Assembly: GCA_002490705.1 (NCBI GenBank)
Contig: DKUO01000049.1
Coordinates: 2,774 to 66,773, forward strand
Length of the DNA stretch: 64,000 nt
Origin: Lachnospiraceae bacterium UBA7202
Lineage (GTDB): Bacteria; Bacillota; Clostridia; Lachnospirales; Lachnospiraceae
Direction: 5' to 3'
Position 1 is the stretch's first letter; every line of letters starts with the position of its first letter. The position numbers and the translations under genes are program-made. This document shows, piece after piece, positions 25,287-34,132 of the stretch. The notes beneath the pieces are model-generated. The model was not told the origin of the DNA and ran no database searches. It saw only the letters and a program-made list of their open reading frames with translations.

Positions 25287-25321
25287 AGAGTCGGTTGGAG
25301 AGATCTGACCGGCTCTTTTTA
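25287..25321 (+). terminator. Terminator after the serine recombinase
   Basis: Bases 25288-25296 pair with 25307-25315 (9 bp including G-U pairs), followed by five T residues. Confidence 0.7.
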
Positions 25322-25323
25322 CG

Positions 25324-25352
25324 TTGAAGAAATGGCAGGTTTATGGTACAAT
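25324..25352 (+). promoter_or_regulatory. Sigma-A promoter for the HTH/386-aa gene pair
   Basis: TTGAAG at 25324-25329 and TACAAT at 25347-25352, spaced by 17 bp, about 45 bases before the first start codon. Confidence 0.6.
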
Positions 25353-25391
25353 AAGTTATCTGTTTAGTGAAACCGATTAAAACGGACGTGG

Positions 25392-25610
25392 ATGAATATG
25401 GTTAGAAATAATATCGAAATAGATGTGAAAGTAAAGTGCATAGAGCAGGGAACCACACAGGCGGCGGTGGCAGAACAGATTGATACCACCAAGTCCTATG
25501 TGAATCGCGTCATCAAGAAGCCGAACGGAGTTGTAAATAATACGTTTGTGCAGATGATGGAGGCTCTGGGATATGATATTGAGCTGCACTATGTGAAGAG
25601 AGAGGAATAG
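25392..25610 (+). CDS. Cro/XRE-type helix-turn-helix protein
   Basis: This 72-aa protein (70 aa if ATG 25398 is used) has a typical HTH (TQAAVAEQIDTTKSYVNRVI) and a short C-terminal extension. It has its own promoter and lies 5 bases before the 386-aa gene, so the two form a pair in which this protein is probably the repressor. Confidence 0.8.
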   Translation: MNMVRNNIEIDVKVKCIEQGTTQAAVAEQIDTTKSYVNRVIKKPNGVVNNTFVQMMEALGYDIELHYVKREE

Positions 25611-25615
25611 AACGG

Positions 25616-26776
25616 TTGGAGGATTTATCTGTAGAAAGTAGAATAAATACCTTTATGCTCGATGTAATTGATTCTTCGGAATATCAAAGCGTGGAGTATT
25701 TGGTGTTTTCAATTAGAAAACAGTTCTTGAATTACATGAGCGCTTCGAGATTGAAACAATTTGAAATTCCAGCGTTCTTGGATCCGCTTGTTGACAAGGT
25801 GATAGATTTATTTAATCAGTCAGGCATAAGTACAGTGGATATGCTTCAGTACATGATGAACAATGATGTAAATAATTGGGTTCATTACTATGCATATGCA
25901 TTTATTATTCCGGTTGCGCAGGGACAGCAGAATGAGTTTGTCCCAGATTTAAACGACTTATTTGCTTATGTGATGACAGGTTATATTCTTGATGTATTTA
26001 GAGAAACAAGAATAAATATAGAAAAAATCGCACAAGGGGAAGTATTACTTCATGAGACTAATCAATATGGGCTGTCGATTGTGAATGGAGTTGATTTTAA
26101 TAGGGACTATTTTGTTTTTGAGGATAAAGCGTATCTTTACAGTATCCTGACAAATACAACTCCGTTACAATTTGGGGATTCAATGCCTGGATTCGCAAGG
26201 TTAATATGCGATGAAGTTAGTGACGGGAACATCTTACTAAGACTTGATGAGCGCTTGGCTCTCCCTAAAGAACAAGCAATTTCATATTCGACTTTGAATT
26301 TTGAAAAGTATCATGGACCTCAATTTCACTTTAATCAGACTTCTCTAAAGAGTCCGAAGACTATTACTGTTCATATTGATGAAGGAACATTAGATAAGCT
26401 TCTCATGGTAGTGAAACAAGATTATGATCAGGTGGCTGATAAACCGCTGTGGCATATTGAGATTGAAACCCTTCCGCATTTGATAGAAGATAAGGGTATA
26501 GAACATAGGATTACGACATTCCTTCACGGGATGTATTACCCAGAAGATGACCTGTTCACGCATATAGATTGCACCAAGAATCAGTATGATGGAGAGCGTT
26601 ATGAACGTAAATATACCGAAAATGCCCCAGTAGATTTGTATACAGAGAATAATAACCTTCATCATAAAATCTGGTGCATTGAGCAAGGACGCTATTCGAG
26701 AGAATTATGGTACAAGCTGATGGTCGTGTCCTTGGAAGAGAGATATTGCAAACTGCTGGATGAGATCCTTCAGTAA
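25616..26776 (+). CDS. Unknown 386-aa protein paired with the HTH regulator
   Basis: No family was recognised. The frame starts at TTG 25616 with AGAGGAA upstream; the next candidate, ATG 25655, has a poor ribosome site. The sequence is acidic and aromatic, with two parts: a mostly helical N-terminal half (FLDPLVDKVIDLFNQSG) and a beta-rich C-terminal half (PLWHIEIETLPHLIE, ITTFLHGMYYPEDD). No signal peptide, membrane segment or nucleotide-binding motif is seen. Position between an HTH gene and the element's right junction suggests cargo of the element. Confidence 0.7.
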   Translation: MEDLSVESRINTFMLDVIDSSEYQSVEYLVFSIRKQFLNYMSASRLKQFEIPAFLDPLVDKVIDLFNQSGISTVDMLQYMMNNDVNNWVHYYAYAFIIPVAQGQQNEFVPDLNDLFAYVMTGYILDVFRETRINIEKIAQGEVLLHETNQYGLSIVNGVDFNRDYFVFEDKAYLYSILTNTTPLQFGDSMPGFARLICDEVSDGNILLRLDERLALPKEQAISYSTLNFEKYHGPQFHFNQTSLKSPKTITVHIDEGTLDKLLMVVKQDYDQVADKPLWHIEIETLPHLIEDKGIEHRITTFLHGMYYPEDDLFTHIDCTKNQYDGERYERKYTENAPVDLYTENNNLHHKIWCIEQGRYSRELWYKLMVVSLEERYCKLLDEILQ

Positions 26777-26780
26777 AATC

Positions 26781-28316
26781 TCTGCCATCGAAAATATGGC
26801 TGAAAAAACCTTTAGACCTATGTTGACATACGCTGATGAATTTCACCATGCAGTAAACGATCAATACCAAAGAATCGTGCATTATTTTAAACCGCAATTT
26901 TTATTGGGCCTGACTGCAACGCCTGAGAGAATGGACGGCAGAAATATCTATGAAATATGTGATTATAATGTGCCCTATGAAATCTCCCTGAAAGAAGGGA
27001 TTAACAAGGGTATGCTTGTGCCGTTTCATTATTATGGCATTTATGATGAGACAGACTATTCTTCCCTTCATCTTGTGAAAGGCCGCTATGAGGAAAATGA
27101 GCTGAATAAGACCTATATCGGCAATGATTTAAGGTACGATTTGATCTATAAATATTATAGAAAGTATCCGTCAAAAAGGGCGTTGGGTTTTTGCTGTTCC
27201 AGACAACATGCAGAGGATATGGCAAAGGAATTTTGTAAGCGCGGAATCGAAGCTGTGGCGGTATACAGCAATGCGGACGGTGCATTTTCGGAAGACAGGG
27301 ATAGAGCGATTGTGAAGCTGAAAAGGCAGGAAATTAAAGTGATTTTTTCAGTGGATATGTTTAATGAGGGCGTGGACATTGCCGCCCTTGATATGGTGAT
27401 GTTCCTGCGGCCTACAGAATCGCCGATTGTGTTTTTACAGCAGCTCGGACGCGGTCTTCGCACCTGTCGTGGCAAGGAATACTTGAACGTGCTTGATTTT
27501 ATCGGCAACTATGAGAAGGCGGGCAGGGCGCCCTTTCTTTTGAGCGGGGAAGGAAGCCAGGGTGAGCGGACGGCAGGCGACATTTATAGCATTGATTATC
27601 CTGACGATTGTATTGTAGATTTTGACATGAGACTGATTGATCTTTTTAAGGAGATGGAGAAAAAGTCTATGTCAGCCGGAGAGCGGATTGTGCAGGAGTT
27701 TTATCGGATTAAGGAACTGCTTGGCGACAGGGTGCCGACGAGGATGGAACTGTTCACTTACATGGAGGACGAAATCTATCAGTATTGTATGCGGCATGCA
27801 AAGGAGAATCCGTTTCGACACTACTTGGATTTTTTATATGAACTTCACGAGCTGTCCGATGAAGAGAAGGATGTATATGACAGTATTGGACGGGAATTTT
27901 TATTGCTGATCGAGACGACGGATATGCAGAAGGTTTATAAGATGCCGATTCTGTACAGCTTTTATCATCATGGAAATGTTCGTATGGCAGTCACAGACGA
28001 GGATGTGTTGGAGAGCTGGAAAGAGTTTTTTAATACCGGCACAAACTGGAAGGATTTGGCGCTGGATATGACCTATGCAGATTACCGGAAGATAACGGAT
28101 AGACAGCATCTGAGTAAGGCGAAGAGCATGCCAATTAAATACCTGAAAGCCTCCGGGAAGGGCTTTTTTGTTGATCGGGAAGGATATGCGCTTGCCATCA
28201 GGGAGGAACTTTCAGAGGTTGTAAAGACGGAAGCTTTTGGGAAGCATATGAAGGATGTTCTGGAGTACCGGACGATGGAATATTATCGGAGAAGGTATGC
28301 GGAAGAAGCTTTTTAG
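26781..28316 (+). pseudogene. Superfamily 2 helicase lacking its N-terminus
   Basis: The recognisable sequence begins at the motif II region (ADEFHHAV, near 26830) and continues with LLGLTATPERMDG, FSVDMFNEGVDI, QQLGRGLRT and a long C-terminal domain like that of DUF3427-type helicases. The Walker A motif and any PLD or nuclease domain that should precede are missing. In-frame codons before about 26830 do not look like the family, and ATG 26760 lies inside the preceding gene. It is best read as a chromosomal gene cut by the arriving element or by a later deletion. Confidence 0.8.
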
Positions 28317-28380
28317 GCATTATATTTCACAATCCACTGAACATCCTTGGCTGCTCTGTCACAAAAAATCAACTTAAACA

Positions 28381-28409
28381 TTGTCTCTTTTTTCGCGGAG
28401 GACTATAAT
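28381..28409 (+). promoter_or_regulatory. Sigma-A promoter of the truncated ATPase, with an inverted repeat
   Basis: TTGTCT 28381-28386 and TATAAT 28404-28409 are spaced by 17 bp. Just downstream TTGAATAT (28411-28418) is matched by ATATTCAA (28439-28446), a possible operator. Confidence 0.6.
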
Positions 28410-28461
28410 ATTGAATATATATGGCCTAATTGCCAAAAATATTCAACGTGGAGGTGCGCGC

Positions 28462-28578
28462 ATGGAAATAAAGCGAGACAAATATTTAAATGACCTGATT
28501 AACCGTATGCATAACGGTCTGATCAAAGTAGTGACGGGCATTCGTCGAAGCGGCAAATCATATTCTCAATTTCTGTAG
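28462..28578 (+). pseudogene. AAA_14/DUF4143-type ATPase, N-terminal remnant
   Basis: After a good GGAGG the frame reads MEIKRDKYLNDLINRM and GLIKVVTGIRRSGKSY, the start and Walker A of the same family as the complete gene at 61324-62619, then stops after SQFL. Only 38 codons survive; the promoter is still intact. Confidence 0.85.
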
Positions 28579-28606
28579 ATTGTTGTGATAAAACATCTCG
28601 CTAGTA

Positions 28607-28632
28607 TTTTGAAAAACTTTTCAAAAGGGTGT
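28607..28632. repeat. 26-bp repeat, left copy flanking the Fic gene
   Basis: This copy matches 29976-30001 at 22 of 26 positions by eye and contains the palindrome TTTTGAAAA/TTTTCAAAA. The Fic gene lies between the two copies. Confidence 0.45.
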
Positions 28633-28673
28633 CATCACTTTTATCCCAATGTTGATAATAAAGAGAAAATTTT

Positions 28674-28764
28674 TTGAAATAAAAATGGATGAAACTGCAT
28701 TTTATTTCAAAAACTGTTTACTTATTGAAATAAAAAGGCTATACTAAAGTAAATTATTTCAATA
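28674..28764. promoter_or_regulatory. Four alternating TTGAAATAA boxes before the Fic gene
   Basis: TTGAAATAA occurs forward at 28674-28682 and 28725-28733 and reversed at 28702-28710 and 28754-28762. They form two inverted pairs. One box overlaps the promoter spacer and one lies between the -10 box and the ribosome site, as expected of a repressor that covers the promoter. The winged-helix end of the Fic protein is a candidate ligand (autoregulation). Confidence 0.6.
28717..28745 (+). promoter_or_regulatory. Sigma-A promoter of the Fic gene
   Basis: TTTACT 28717-28722 and TATACT 28740-28745, 17-bp spacer, overlapped by the TTGAAATAA boxes. Confidence 0.6.
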
Positions 28765-28776
28765 GGAGGCGTGAAT

Positions 28777-29919
28777 TTGAATAGACGGGCGGGTGAATTT
28801 GTTAAAAATTTAAGCGGGGATGCAGCATATCAGTCATTTAAACCGATTCCTTTACAGGCTATTTCCGAAATAAATATAGATCGAGTGATGCTGAATCATT
28901 TAATCCGGGCGAATAGAAAACTTGCGGAATTGGATATTGCGGCCAAGCTGATTCCAAGCGTACCGCTTTTTGTCTCTATGTATGTACGCAAAGAGGCTCT
29001 ACTGTCTTCACAGATAGAGGGAACACAGTGCACATTAGATGATGTGCTGGACCCGGATTCTGATCAAAATGCAAATTTAGATGTAAAAGATGTTGTTAAT
29101 TATGTAAAGGCAGTTAATTACGCTATAGAACGGATGGAAACGCTGCCGCTGTGCAAACGATATCTCAGAGAAGTGCACGGGAAACTGCTTGAAGGCGTGA
29201 GAGGACAGGATAAGATGCCGGGGGAGTATCGGGTTTCCCAGAATTGGATCGGGCCGGCAAACTGTAGCCTTAAAGATGCCAGATATATTCCGCCGAATGT
29301 GGAAGATATGAATCAGGCGTTGAATGAACTTGAAGAATATTTTAATATGGAACGGGAAGAAGATATTCTTATTTGCGCGGCGCTGATTCACTATCAATTT
29401 GAAACAATTCATCCGTTTTTAGACGGAAATGGCCGTGTTGGCAGACTTCTTATTTTGATTTATCTTATGTCAAAGGGGCTTTTAAATCAGCCGGTTATTT
29501 ATATTTCCCATTTCCTGAAAAAGAACCAAATAGAATATTATGACCGTATGAGTGAGGTGCGGCGTTCCGGCAATTATGAGCAGTGGATTAATTTTTTCCT
29601 GGAGGCTCTGTATGCGGCGGCAAAAGATTCGTTGGAAATGATTCAACGGTTGGCATCATTACATGACAGAAATATAGAAAAAATACCGAAAACAAACAGA
29701 AGTAAGGATAATTTGCGTGCATTGTTTGACTATATTGAACAGCATCCGATTATGGACATTAAACGAACGGCAGATGCGCTTCATTTGAGCTATAATACCG
29801 TGGCGGCGGGAGTAAAAAATCTGCAACAGGCCGGTATTTTGTCAGAAACGACCAATGCGTCTCGAAACCGGGTTTTTGCATATGAAGATTATTTACAGAT
29901 TTTAAGGAAGGATACATGA
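28777..29919 (+). CDS. Fic-family protein with N-terminal inhibitory helix and C-terminal winged helix
   Basis: The 380-aa protein has the full AMPylase motif HPFLDGNGRVGRLL (near 211-224), so unlike the Doc protein at 20.5 kb it should transfer AMP from ATP. SSQIEGTQ near 82 is the inhibitory (S/T)xxxE(G/N) helix of class II Fic proteins. The last ~70 residues (IMDIKRTADALHLSYNTVAAGVKNLQQAGIL) form a winged helix that could bind the operator boxes upstream. TTG 28777 is preferred to GTG 28771 because AGGAGG ends at 28769. Confidence 0.9.
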   Translation: MNRRAGEFVKNLSGDAAYQSFKPIPLQAISEINIDRVMLNHLIRANRKLAELDIAAKLIPSVPLFVSMYVRKEALLSSQIEGTQCTLDDVLDPDSDQNANLDVKDVVNYVKAVNYAIERMETLPLCKRYLREVHGKLLEGVRGQDKMPGEYRVSQNWIGPANCSLKDARYIPPNVEDMNQALNELEEYFNMEREEDILICAALIHYQFETIHPFLDGNGRVGRLLILIYLMSKGLLNQPVIYISHFLKKNQIEYYDRMSEVRRSGNYEQWINFFLEALYAAAKDSLEMIQRLASLHDRNIEKIPKTNRSKDNLRALFDYIEQHPIMDIKRTADALHLSYNTVAAGVKNLQQAGILSETTNASRNRVFAYEDYLQILRKDT

Positions 29920-29975
29920 ATAAATTGATTGTAAATTGCAACGAGGAAATACACAATGAAATACCAAATCCCGCA

Positions 29976-30001
29976 TCTTGAAAAACTCTCCAAAAGAGTG
30001 T
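29976..30001. repeat. 26-bp repeat, right copy flanking the Fic gene
   Basis: This is the partner of 28607-28632 (22 of 26 identical by eye). It lies between the Fic gene and hisS. Confidence 0.45.
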
Positions 30002-30064
30002 AAAATCTAACAAGCGTATCTGTAAAGAACCCTCGCGGGAATAGAAGATAAATTAGGAGGCATC

Positions 30065-31333
30065 ATGGCAGCAACATTAAGTAAAAAACCAGTCACCGGC
30101 ATGAAGGACATCCTGCCGGAGGAGATGGAAATCCGCGACTATGTAATAGGAATTATCAAGGAAACCTACGGAAATTTCGGCTTTACTTCCATCGAGACGC
30201 CCTGCGTGGAGAACCTTGCCAACTTAAACTGCAAGGCGGGCGGCGAGAACGAGAAGCTGATTTTTAAGATATTGAAACGGGGCGAGAAGCTGCGCATCGA
30301 CGAGGCGAAGTGCGAGGAGGATCTTGCGGACGGCGGCTTGCGCTACGATCTGACGGTGCCTCTGGTGCGGTATTATTCCAATCATGCGAATGAGCTTCCC
30401 GCGCCTTTTAAGGCTTTGCAGATGGGCAACGTGTGGCGGGCGGACAGGCCCCAGAGAGGGCGTTACCGTCAGTTTATGCAGTGTGATATCGACATTCTGG
30501 GGGAAGCGTCGAATCTGGCGGAGATCGAGCTGATTCTGGCTACCACCACCACTCTCGGCAGGATCGGATTTAAAAATTTTAATATCCGCATCAATGACAG
30601 ACAGATTTTAAAGGCAATGGCGGCCTACAGCGGCTTTGCCGAGGAGGATTACGATCAGGTGTTCATCATTCTTGACAAGATGGACAAGATCGGAAAAGAG
30701 GGCGTCTTGGCGGAGCTTCTGGAAGCCGGATTTGCGAAAGAAAAGGCGGACAAGTATCTGGCGCTGTTTCAGGGCATGGAGACGGCGGACGACGCTATCG
30801 CCTATATTGCGGACAAACTTTCCGGTGTGCTCCCGGAAGGGGTAATAGAGAGCTTTCAGGAGATTATAGACAGTGTGGAGGCCACCAAGGGAGATTTCTT
30901 TAAGCTGGTGTTTGACCCGACTCTGGTGCGTGGGATGTCTTATTACACAGGCACAATTTTTGAGATCGACATGCCGGAGTTTGGCGGCAGCTGCGGCGGC
31001 GGCGGAAGGTACGACAAGATGGTGGGAAAATTTACGGGCAACGATGTGCCGGCCTGCGGGTTTTCCATCGGCTTTGAGCGTATTATCCTGCTTCTTTTGG
31101 AGAGCGGCTTCAAGGTGCCGAAGGCGGGAAAAAGAATCGCCTATCTCATGGAAAAGGGCCTGCCTTCCGACAAGCTGTGCGCGGTGATGGCACAGGCGCA
31201 GGCGGAGCGGGAAAAGGGCAACCAGATTCTGGTGGCGCGTATGAATAAGAACAAAAAGTTCCAGAAGGAACAGCTCACCGCGCAGGGGTATGAGGAATTT
31301 CAGGAGTTTTACAGGGAAGAATTAAAGAGATAA
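30065..31333 (+). CDS. hisS: Histidyl-tRNA synthetase
   Basis: This 422-aa class II synthetase charges tRNA-His. Motif 2 reads VWRADRPQRGRYRQFMQCDIDI (residues ~122-143, quoted in pieces: RADRPQRGRY, QCDIDI), and the histidine-binding loop is LVRGMSYYTG near 292-301. A C-terminal anticodon-type domain follows. AGGAGG lies 6 bases before the ATG. GC content rises sharply from here, marking the start of core genome. It is followed 33 bases later by aspS, a common pairing in Firmicutes. No T-box leader was recognised. Confidence 0.95.
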   Translation: MAATLSKKPVTGMKDILPEEMEIRDYVIGIIKETYGNFGFTSIETPCVENLANLNCKAGGENEKLIFKILKRGEKLRIDEAKCEEDLADGGLRYDLTVPLVRYYSNHANELPAPFKALQMGNVWRADRPQRGRYRQFMQCDIDILGEASNLAEIELILATTTTLGRIGFKNFNIRINDRQILKAMAAYSGFAEEDYDQVFIILDKMDKIGKEGVLAELLEAGFAKEKADKYLALFQGMETADDAIAYIADKLSGVLPEGVIESFQEIIDSVEATKGDFFKLVFDPTLVRGMSYYTGTIFEIDMPEFGGSCGGGGRYDKMVGKFTGNDVPACGFSIGFERIILLLLESGFKVPKAGKRIAYLMEKGLPSDKLCAVMAQAQAEREKGNQILVARMNKNKKFQKEQLTAQGYEEFQEFYREELKR

Positions 31334-31366
31334 AGGAAGCGTAAACGCTTCAGAAAAGAGGATATT

Positions 31367-33172
31367 ATGGCAGAATCAATGAAGGGTTTAACGAGGTCGC
31401 ACCGCTGTGCGGAGCTTTCCTTACAGAATGCGGGTGAGGAAGTCACGGTGATGGGATGGGTGCAGAAGCAGAGAAACAAGGGCGGCATTATTTTTGTGGA
31501 TCTGCGTGACCGCTCCGGTATTTTACAGATTATTTTTGAGGAGAGTGACTGCGGCGCGGAGGCTTTTGCCAAGGCGGAGAAGATGAGAAGCGAGTTCGTC
31601 ATTGCCGTGGTGGGAAAAGTGGAGAAGCGTTCCGGCGCTGTCAATGAGAATCTGGCCACGGGAGAGATTGAGGTTCGGGCCGCACAGGTGCGCATTCTGT
31701 CCGAGTCCGAAACACCGCCCTTCCCGGTGGAGGCCGACTCCAAGACGAAGGAAGAGATTCGCTTAAAATACCGGTATCTGGATCTGAGAAGGCCGGATCT
31801 ACAGGAGAAACTGATACTCAGAAGCAAAATCGCTTCCGAGATGCGCGCCTTTATGGCGAAGGAAGGCTTTTTGGAGATCGAGACGCCGATTCTCTGTAAA
31901 TCCACGCCGGAGGGGGCAAGGGATTATCTGGTGCCCAGCCGTGTGCACCCCGGCAGCTTTTATGCGCTGCCTCAGTCGCCGCAGCTATATAAGCAGCTTT
32001 TGATGTGCTCCGGGTATGACCGGTATTTCCAGATCGCAAGGTGTTTCCGGGACGAAGATCTGCGGGCCGACAGGCAACCGGAATTCACCCAGGCGGATAT
32101 GGAGCTGTCCTTTGTGGATGTGGACGATGTGATTGATGTGAACGAACGGCTGATCAGGCATGTATGCAAGGAAGCCATCGGATTGGATGTACAGCTTCCC
32201 CTGCCCCGCATGACATGGCAGGAGGCCATGGACCGCTTCGGTTCCGATAAGCCGGACACCCGTTTCGGCATGGAGTTGACTGACGTGTCCGAGGTGGTTG
32301 CAGACTGCGGCTTTGGCGTGTTTACTTCCGCTCTGGAAAGCGGCGGATCGGTCCGCGGTTTGAATGTGAAGGGACAGGCGGCCATGCCCCGGAAAAAGAT
32401 TGACGCGCTGGTGGACTTCGCGAAGGGATACGGCGCAAAGGGTCTGGCCTATTTGAGTGTGCAGGAGGATGGCTCCTATAAGTCCTCCTTTGCGAAATTC
32501 ATGACGGAGGAAGAGCTGAACAGCCTTGTGAAAGCCATGCAGGGCGAAAAGGGGGATCTGCTTCTCTTTGCAGCTGATAAGAAAAATATTGTCTACAGTG
32601 TGCTCGGCGCGCTGCGTGTGGAGCTGGGAAAACAGCTGGGGCTGATCGACGATTCCAAGTATAATTTCCTGTGGGTGGTGGAGTTCCCGCTTTTGGAGTG
32701 GAGCGAGGAGGAAAACCGCTTTATGGCGATGCACCATCCTTTTACCATGCCTATGGAGGAGGATTGGCAGTACATTGATTCCGATCCGGGAAGGGTGCGC
32801 GCCAAGGCTTACGATATCGTGTTGAACGGTGTGGAGCTGGGCGGCGGTTCCGTCAGAATCCATCAGGACGAAATTCAGGAAAAGATGTTTGAGGTGTTAG
32901 GCTTTACAAAGGAGCAGGCATGGGAGCAGTTTGGATTCCTCTTAAGCGCCTTCAAGTACGGCGTGCCGCCTCACGCGGGGCTGGCTTACGGACTGGACCG
33001 TTTTGTGATGCTTCTGACCCATGCAGACAGCATCAGGGAGGTGATCGCGTTCCCGAAGATCAAGGATGCATCCTGCCTCATGACGGAAGCGCCGGGTACG
33101 GTGGATGAGAAGCAGCTTATGGAATTGCAGATTGCGATTGCCCCTGCGCCTGAAAAAGAAGAGAACGCATAA
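31367..33172 (+). CDS. aspS: Aspartyl-tRNA synthetase
   Basis: This is a 601-aa bacterial-type AspRS with an N-terminal OB domain (VTVMGWVQKQRNKGG near 27-41, FVDLRDRSGI), class II motif 2 (FRDEDLRADRQPEFTQ near 226-241), a GAD insertion domain near 300-410, and motif 3 GLAYGLDRFVM near 540-550. It charges tRNA-Asp (and Asn if non-discriminating, which sequence alone does not settle). It is co-directional with hisS. Confidence 0.96.
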   Translation: MAESMKGLTRSHRCAELSLQNAGEEVTVMGWVQKQRNKGGIIFVDLRDRSGILQIIFEESDCGAEAFAKAEKMRSEFVIAVVGKVEKRSGAVNENLATGEIEVRAAQVRILSESETPPFPVEADSKTKEEIRLKYRYLDLRRPDLQEKLILRSKIASEMRAFMAKEGFLEIETPILCKSTPEGARDYLVPSRVHPGSFYALPQSPQLYKQLLMCSGYDRYFQIARCFRDEDLRADRQPEFTQADMELSFVDVDDVIDVNERLIRHVCKEAIGLDVQLPLPRMTWQEAMDRFGSDKPDTRFGMELTDVSEVVADCGFGVFTSALESGGSVRGLNVKGQAAMPRKKIDALVDFAKGYGAKGLAYLSVQEDGSYKSSFAKFMTEEELNSLVKAMQGEKGDLLLFAADKKNIVYSVLGALRVELGKQLGLIDDSKYNFLWVVEFPLLEWSEEENRFMAMHHPFTMPMEEDWQYIDSDPGRVRAKAYDIVLNGVELGGGSVRIHQDEIQEKMFEVLGFTKEQAWEQFGFLLSAFKYGVPPHAGLAYGLDRFVMLLTHADSIREVIAFPKIKDASCLMTEAPGTVDEKQLMELQIAIAPAPEKEENA

Positions 33173-33191
33173 ACGCTGAAAGGGAATAGTT

Positions 33192-34121
33192 ATGGCGGAA
33201 CAAAGACAAGATAACAACGCGCTGGAAGAGGCGATCGCCAAATTCCGCGAGGACAAGGAGCGGGACAGTTATGTGAAGGTGATGGAGCTTTTGGAGCGCT
33301 CCATCGTGCTGGTGCCGGCCATGCCGCCGAAGGACCTTCCCGCGGAAATCATGGAACAGATGCAGGCCGGAAAGCCGGTGAAGCTTCCGAAGGAGGCTAA
33401 AATTCTGCCCTGTCTGCTTCGCAAGGAGACGGGGGAACAGGCGCTGCCGATCTTTACTTCACCTGCGCAGATCCCACCGGACAAGAAGAGCCCCATGGTG
33501 GTTGCCATGCCTTTTATGGGGGTAATTTCCATGGTGTCGGCCAATCAGGATAAGGTGTCGGAGGTTGTGGTGAATCCCTTCACCGGCATTATGGTGTTGA
33601 ATCAATCCATTTTGGAAATTGCGGAAAAACGAAGGAAAGCGGCGGGACAGATCAAGACGGTACAGGTTACGAAGGAGCAGTTTCAGGAGCTTGCCCACAA
33701 CAGGATGGCCCTTTCACTGCTGCCAAAGTACCTGTTTGAAAAGGGTGAAGAGGGGCTTAAAAAGCTGCAACAGGAAGAGGGTGAGTTCCTCATGAGCCTT
33801 TATGAGGAAATTTATCCGAAAGGGCAGAAGCCATCCTGCCAGCCGGATGATTTTTCGCTTATGACGCTCAATATCACGGACACGGTACAGCTCACCCGTG
33901 TGGATATGCCGGATGAGACCGCAAAGAAAAATCTGTGCTACCGGATTTACGTGGTGTGGAAACGGGATGCGGAGGAACTGCTGTACTACACGCTGGAAAA
34001 GACCAAGGACGGCAATAAGATCGCCAAAGTCACAGAGGACGGCTTGCACGAGGTGGTGGAGGATGCGCCGGATAACGGGGCGGAGATCGAGGCGATTTTG
34101 AACCTTGTCACGCCGAGCTGA
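33192..34121 (+). CDS. SseB-family protein
   Basis: The 309-aa protein has an SseB N-terminal-type domain in the first ~145 residues (LLERSIVLVPAMPP, LPCLLRKETGEQALPIFTSP, VVNPFTGIMVLN). These domains occur in proteins linked to secretion in Enterobacteria, but Firmicutes members are uncharacterised. The C-terminal half has an SseB-C-like beta-rich part (CYRIYVVWKRDAEELLYYTLE). It is soluble, with no signal peptide. It is 19 bases after aspS and 11 before the phosphatase. Confidence 0.75.
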   Translation: MAEQRQDNNALEEAIAKFREDKERDSYVKVMELLERSIVLVPAMPPKDLPAEIMEQMQAGKPVKLPKEAKILPCLLRKETGEQALPIFTSPAQIPPDKKSPMVVAMPFMGVISMVSANQDKVSEVVVNPFTGIMVLNQSILEIAEKRRKAAGQIKTVQVTKEQFQELAHNRMALSLLPKYLFEKGEEGLKKLQQEEGEFLMSLYEEIYPKGQKPSCQPDDFSLMTLNITDTVQLTRVDMPDETAKKNLCYRIYVVWKRDAEELLYYTLEKTKDGNKIAKVTEDGLHEVVEDAPDNGAEIEAILNLVTPS

Positions 34122-34132
34122 GGGAGAAGGAA

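Noticed and set aside
28319..28380. CRISPR or small RNA next to the helicase fragment
   Set aside because: No repeated units; AT-rich spacer with only a promoter following.
29920..30064. T-box leader before hisS
   Set aside because: No T-box consensus or specifier stem seen; the segment is short and contains the right-hand 26-bp repeat.
31984..32863. 292-codon minus-strand frame within aspS
   Set aside because: Shadow frame of a certain aspS gene; composition follows codon bias of the opposite strand.
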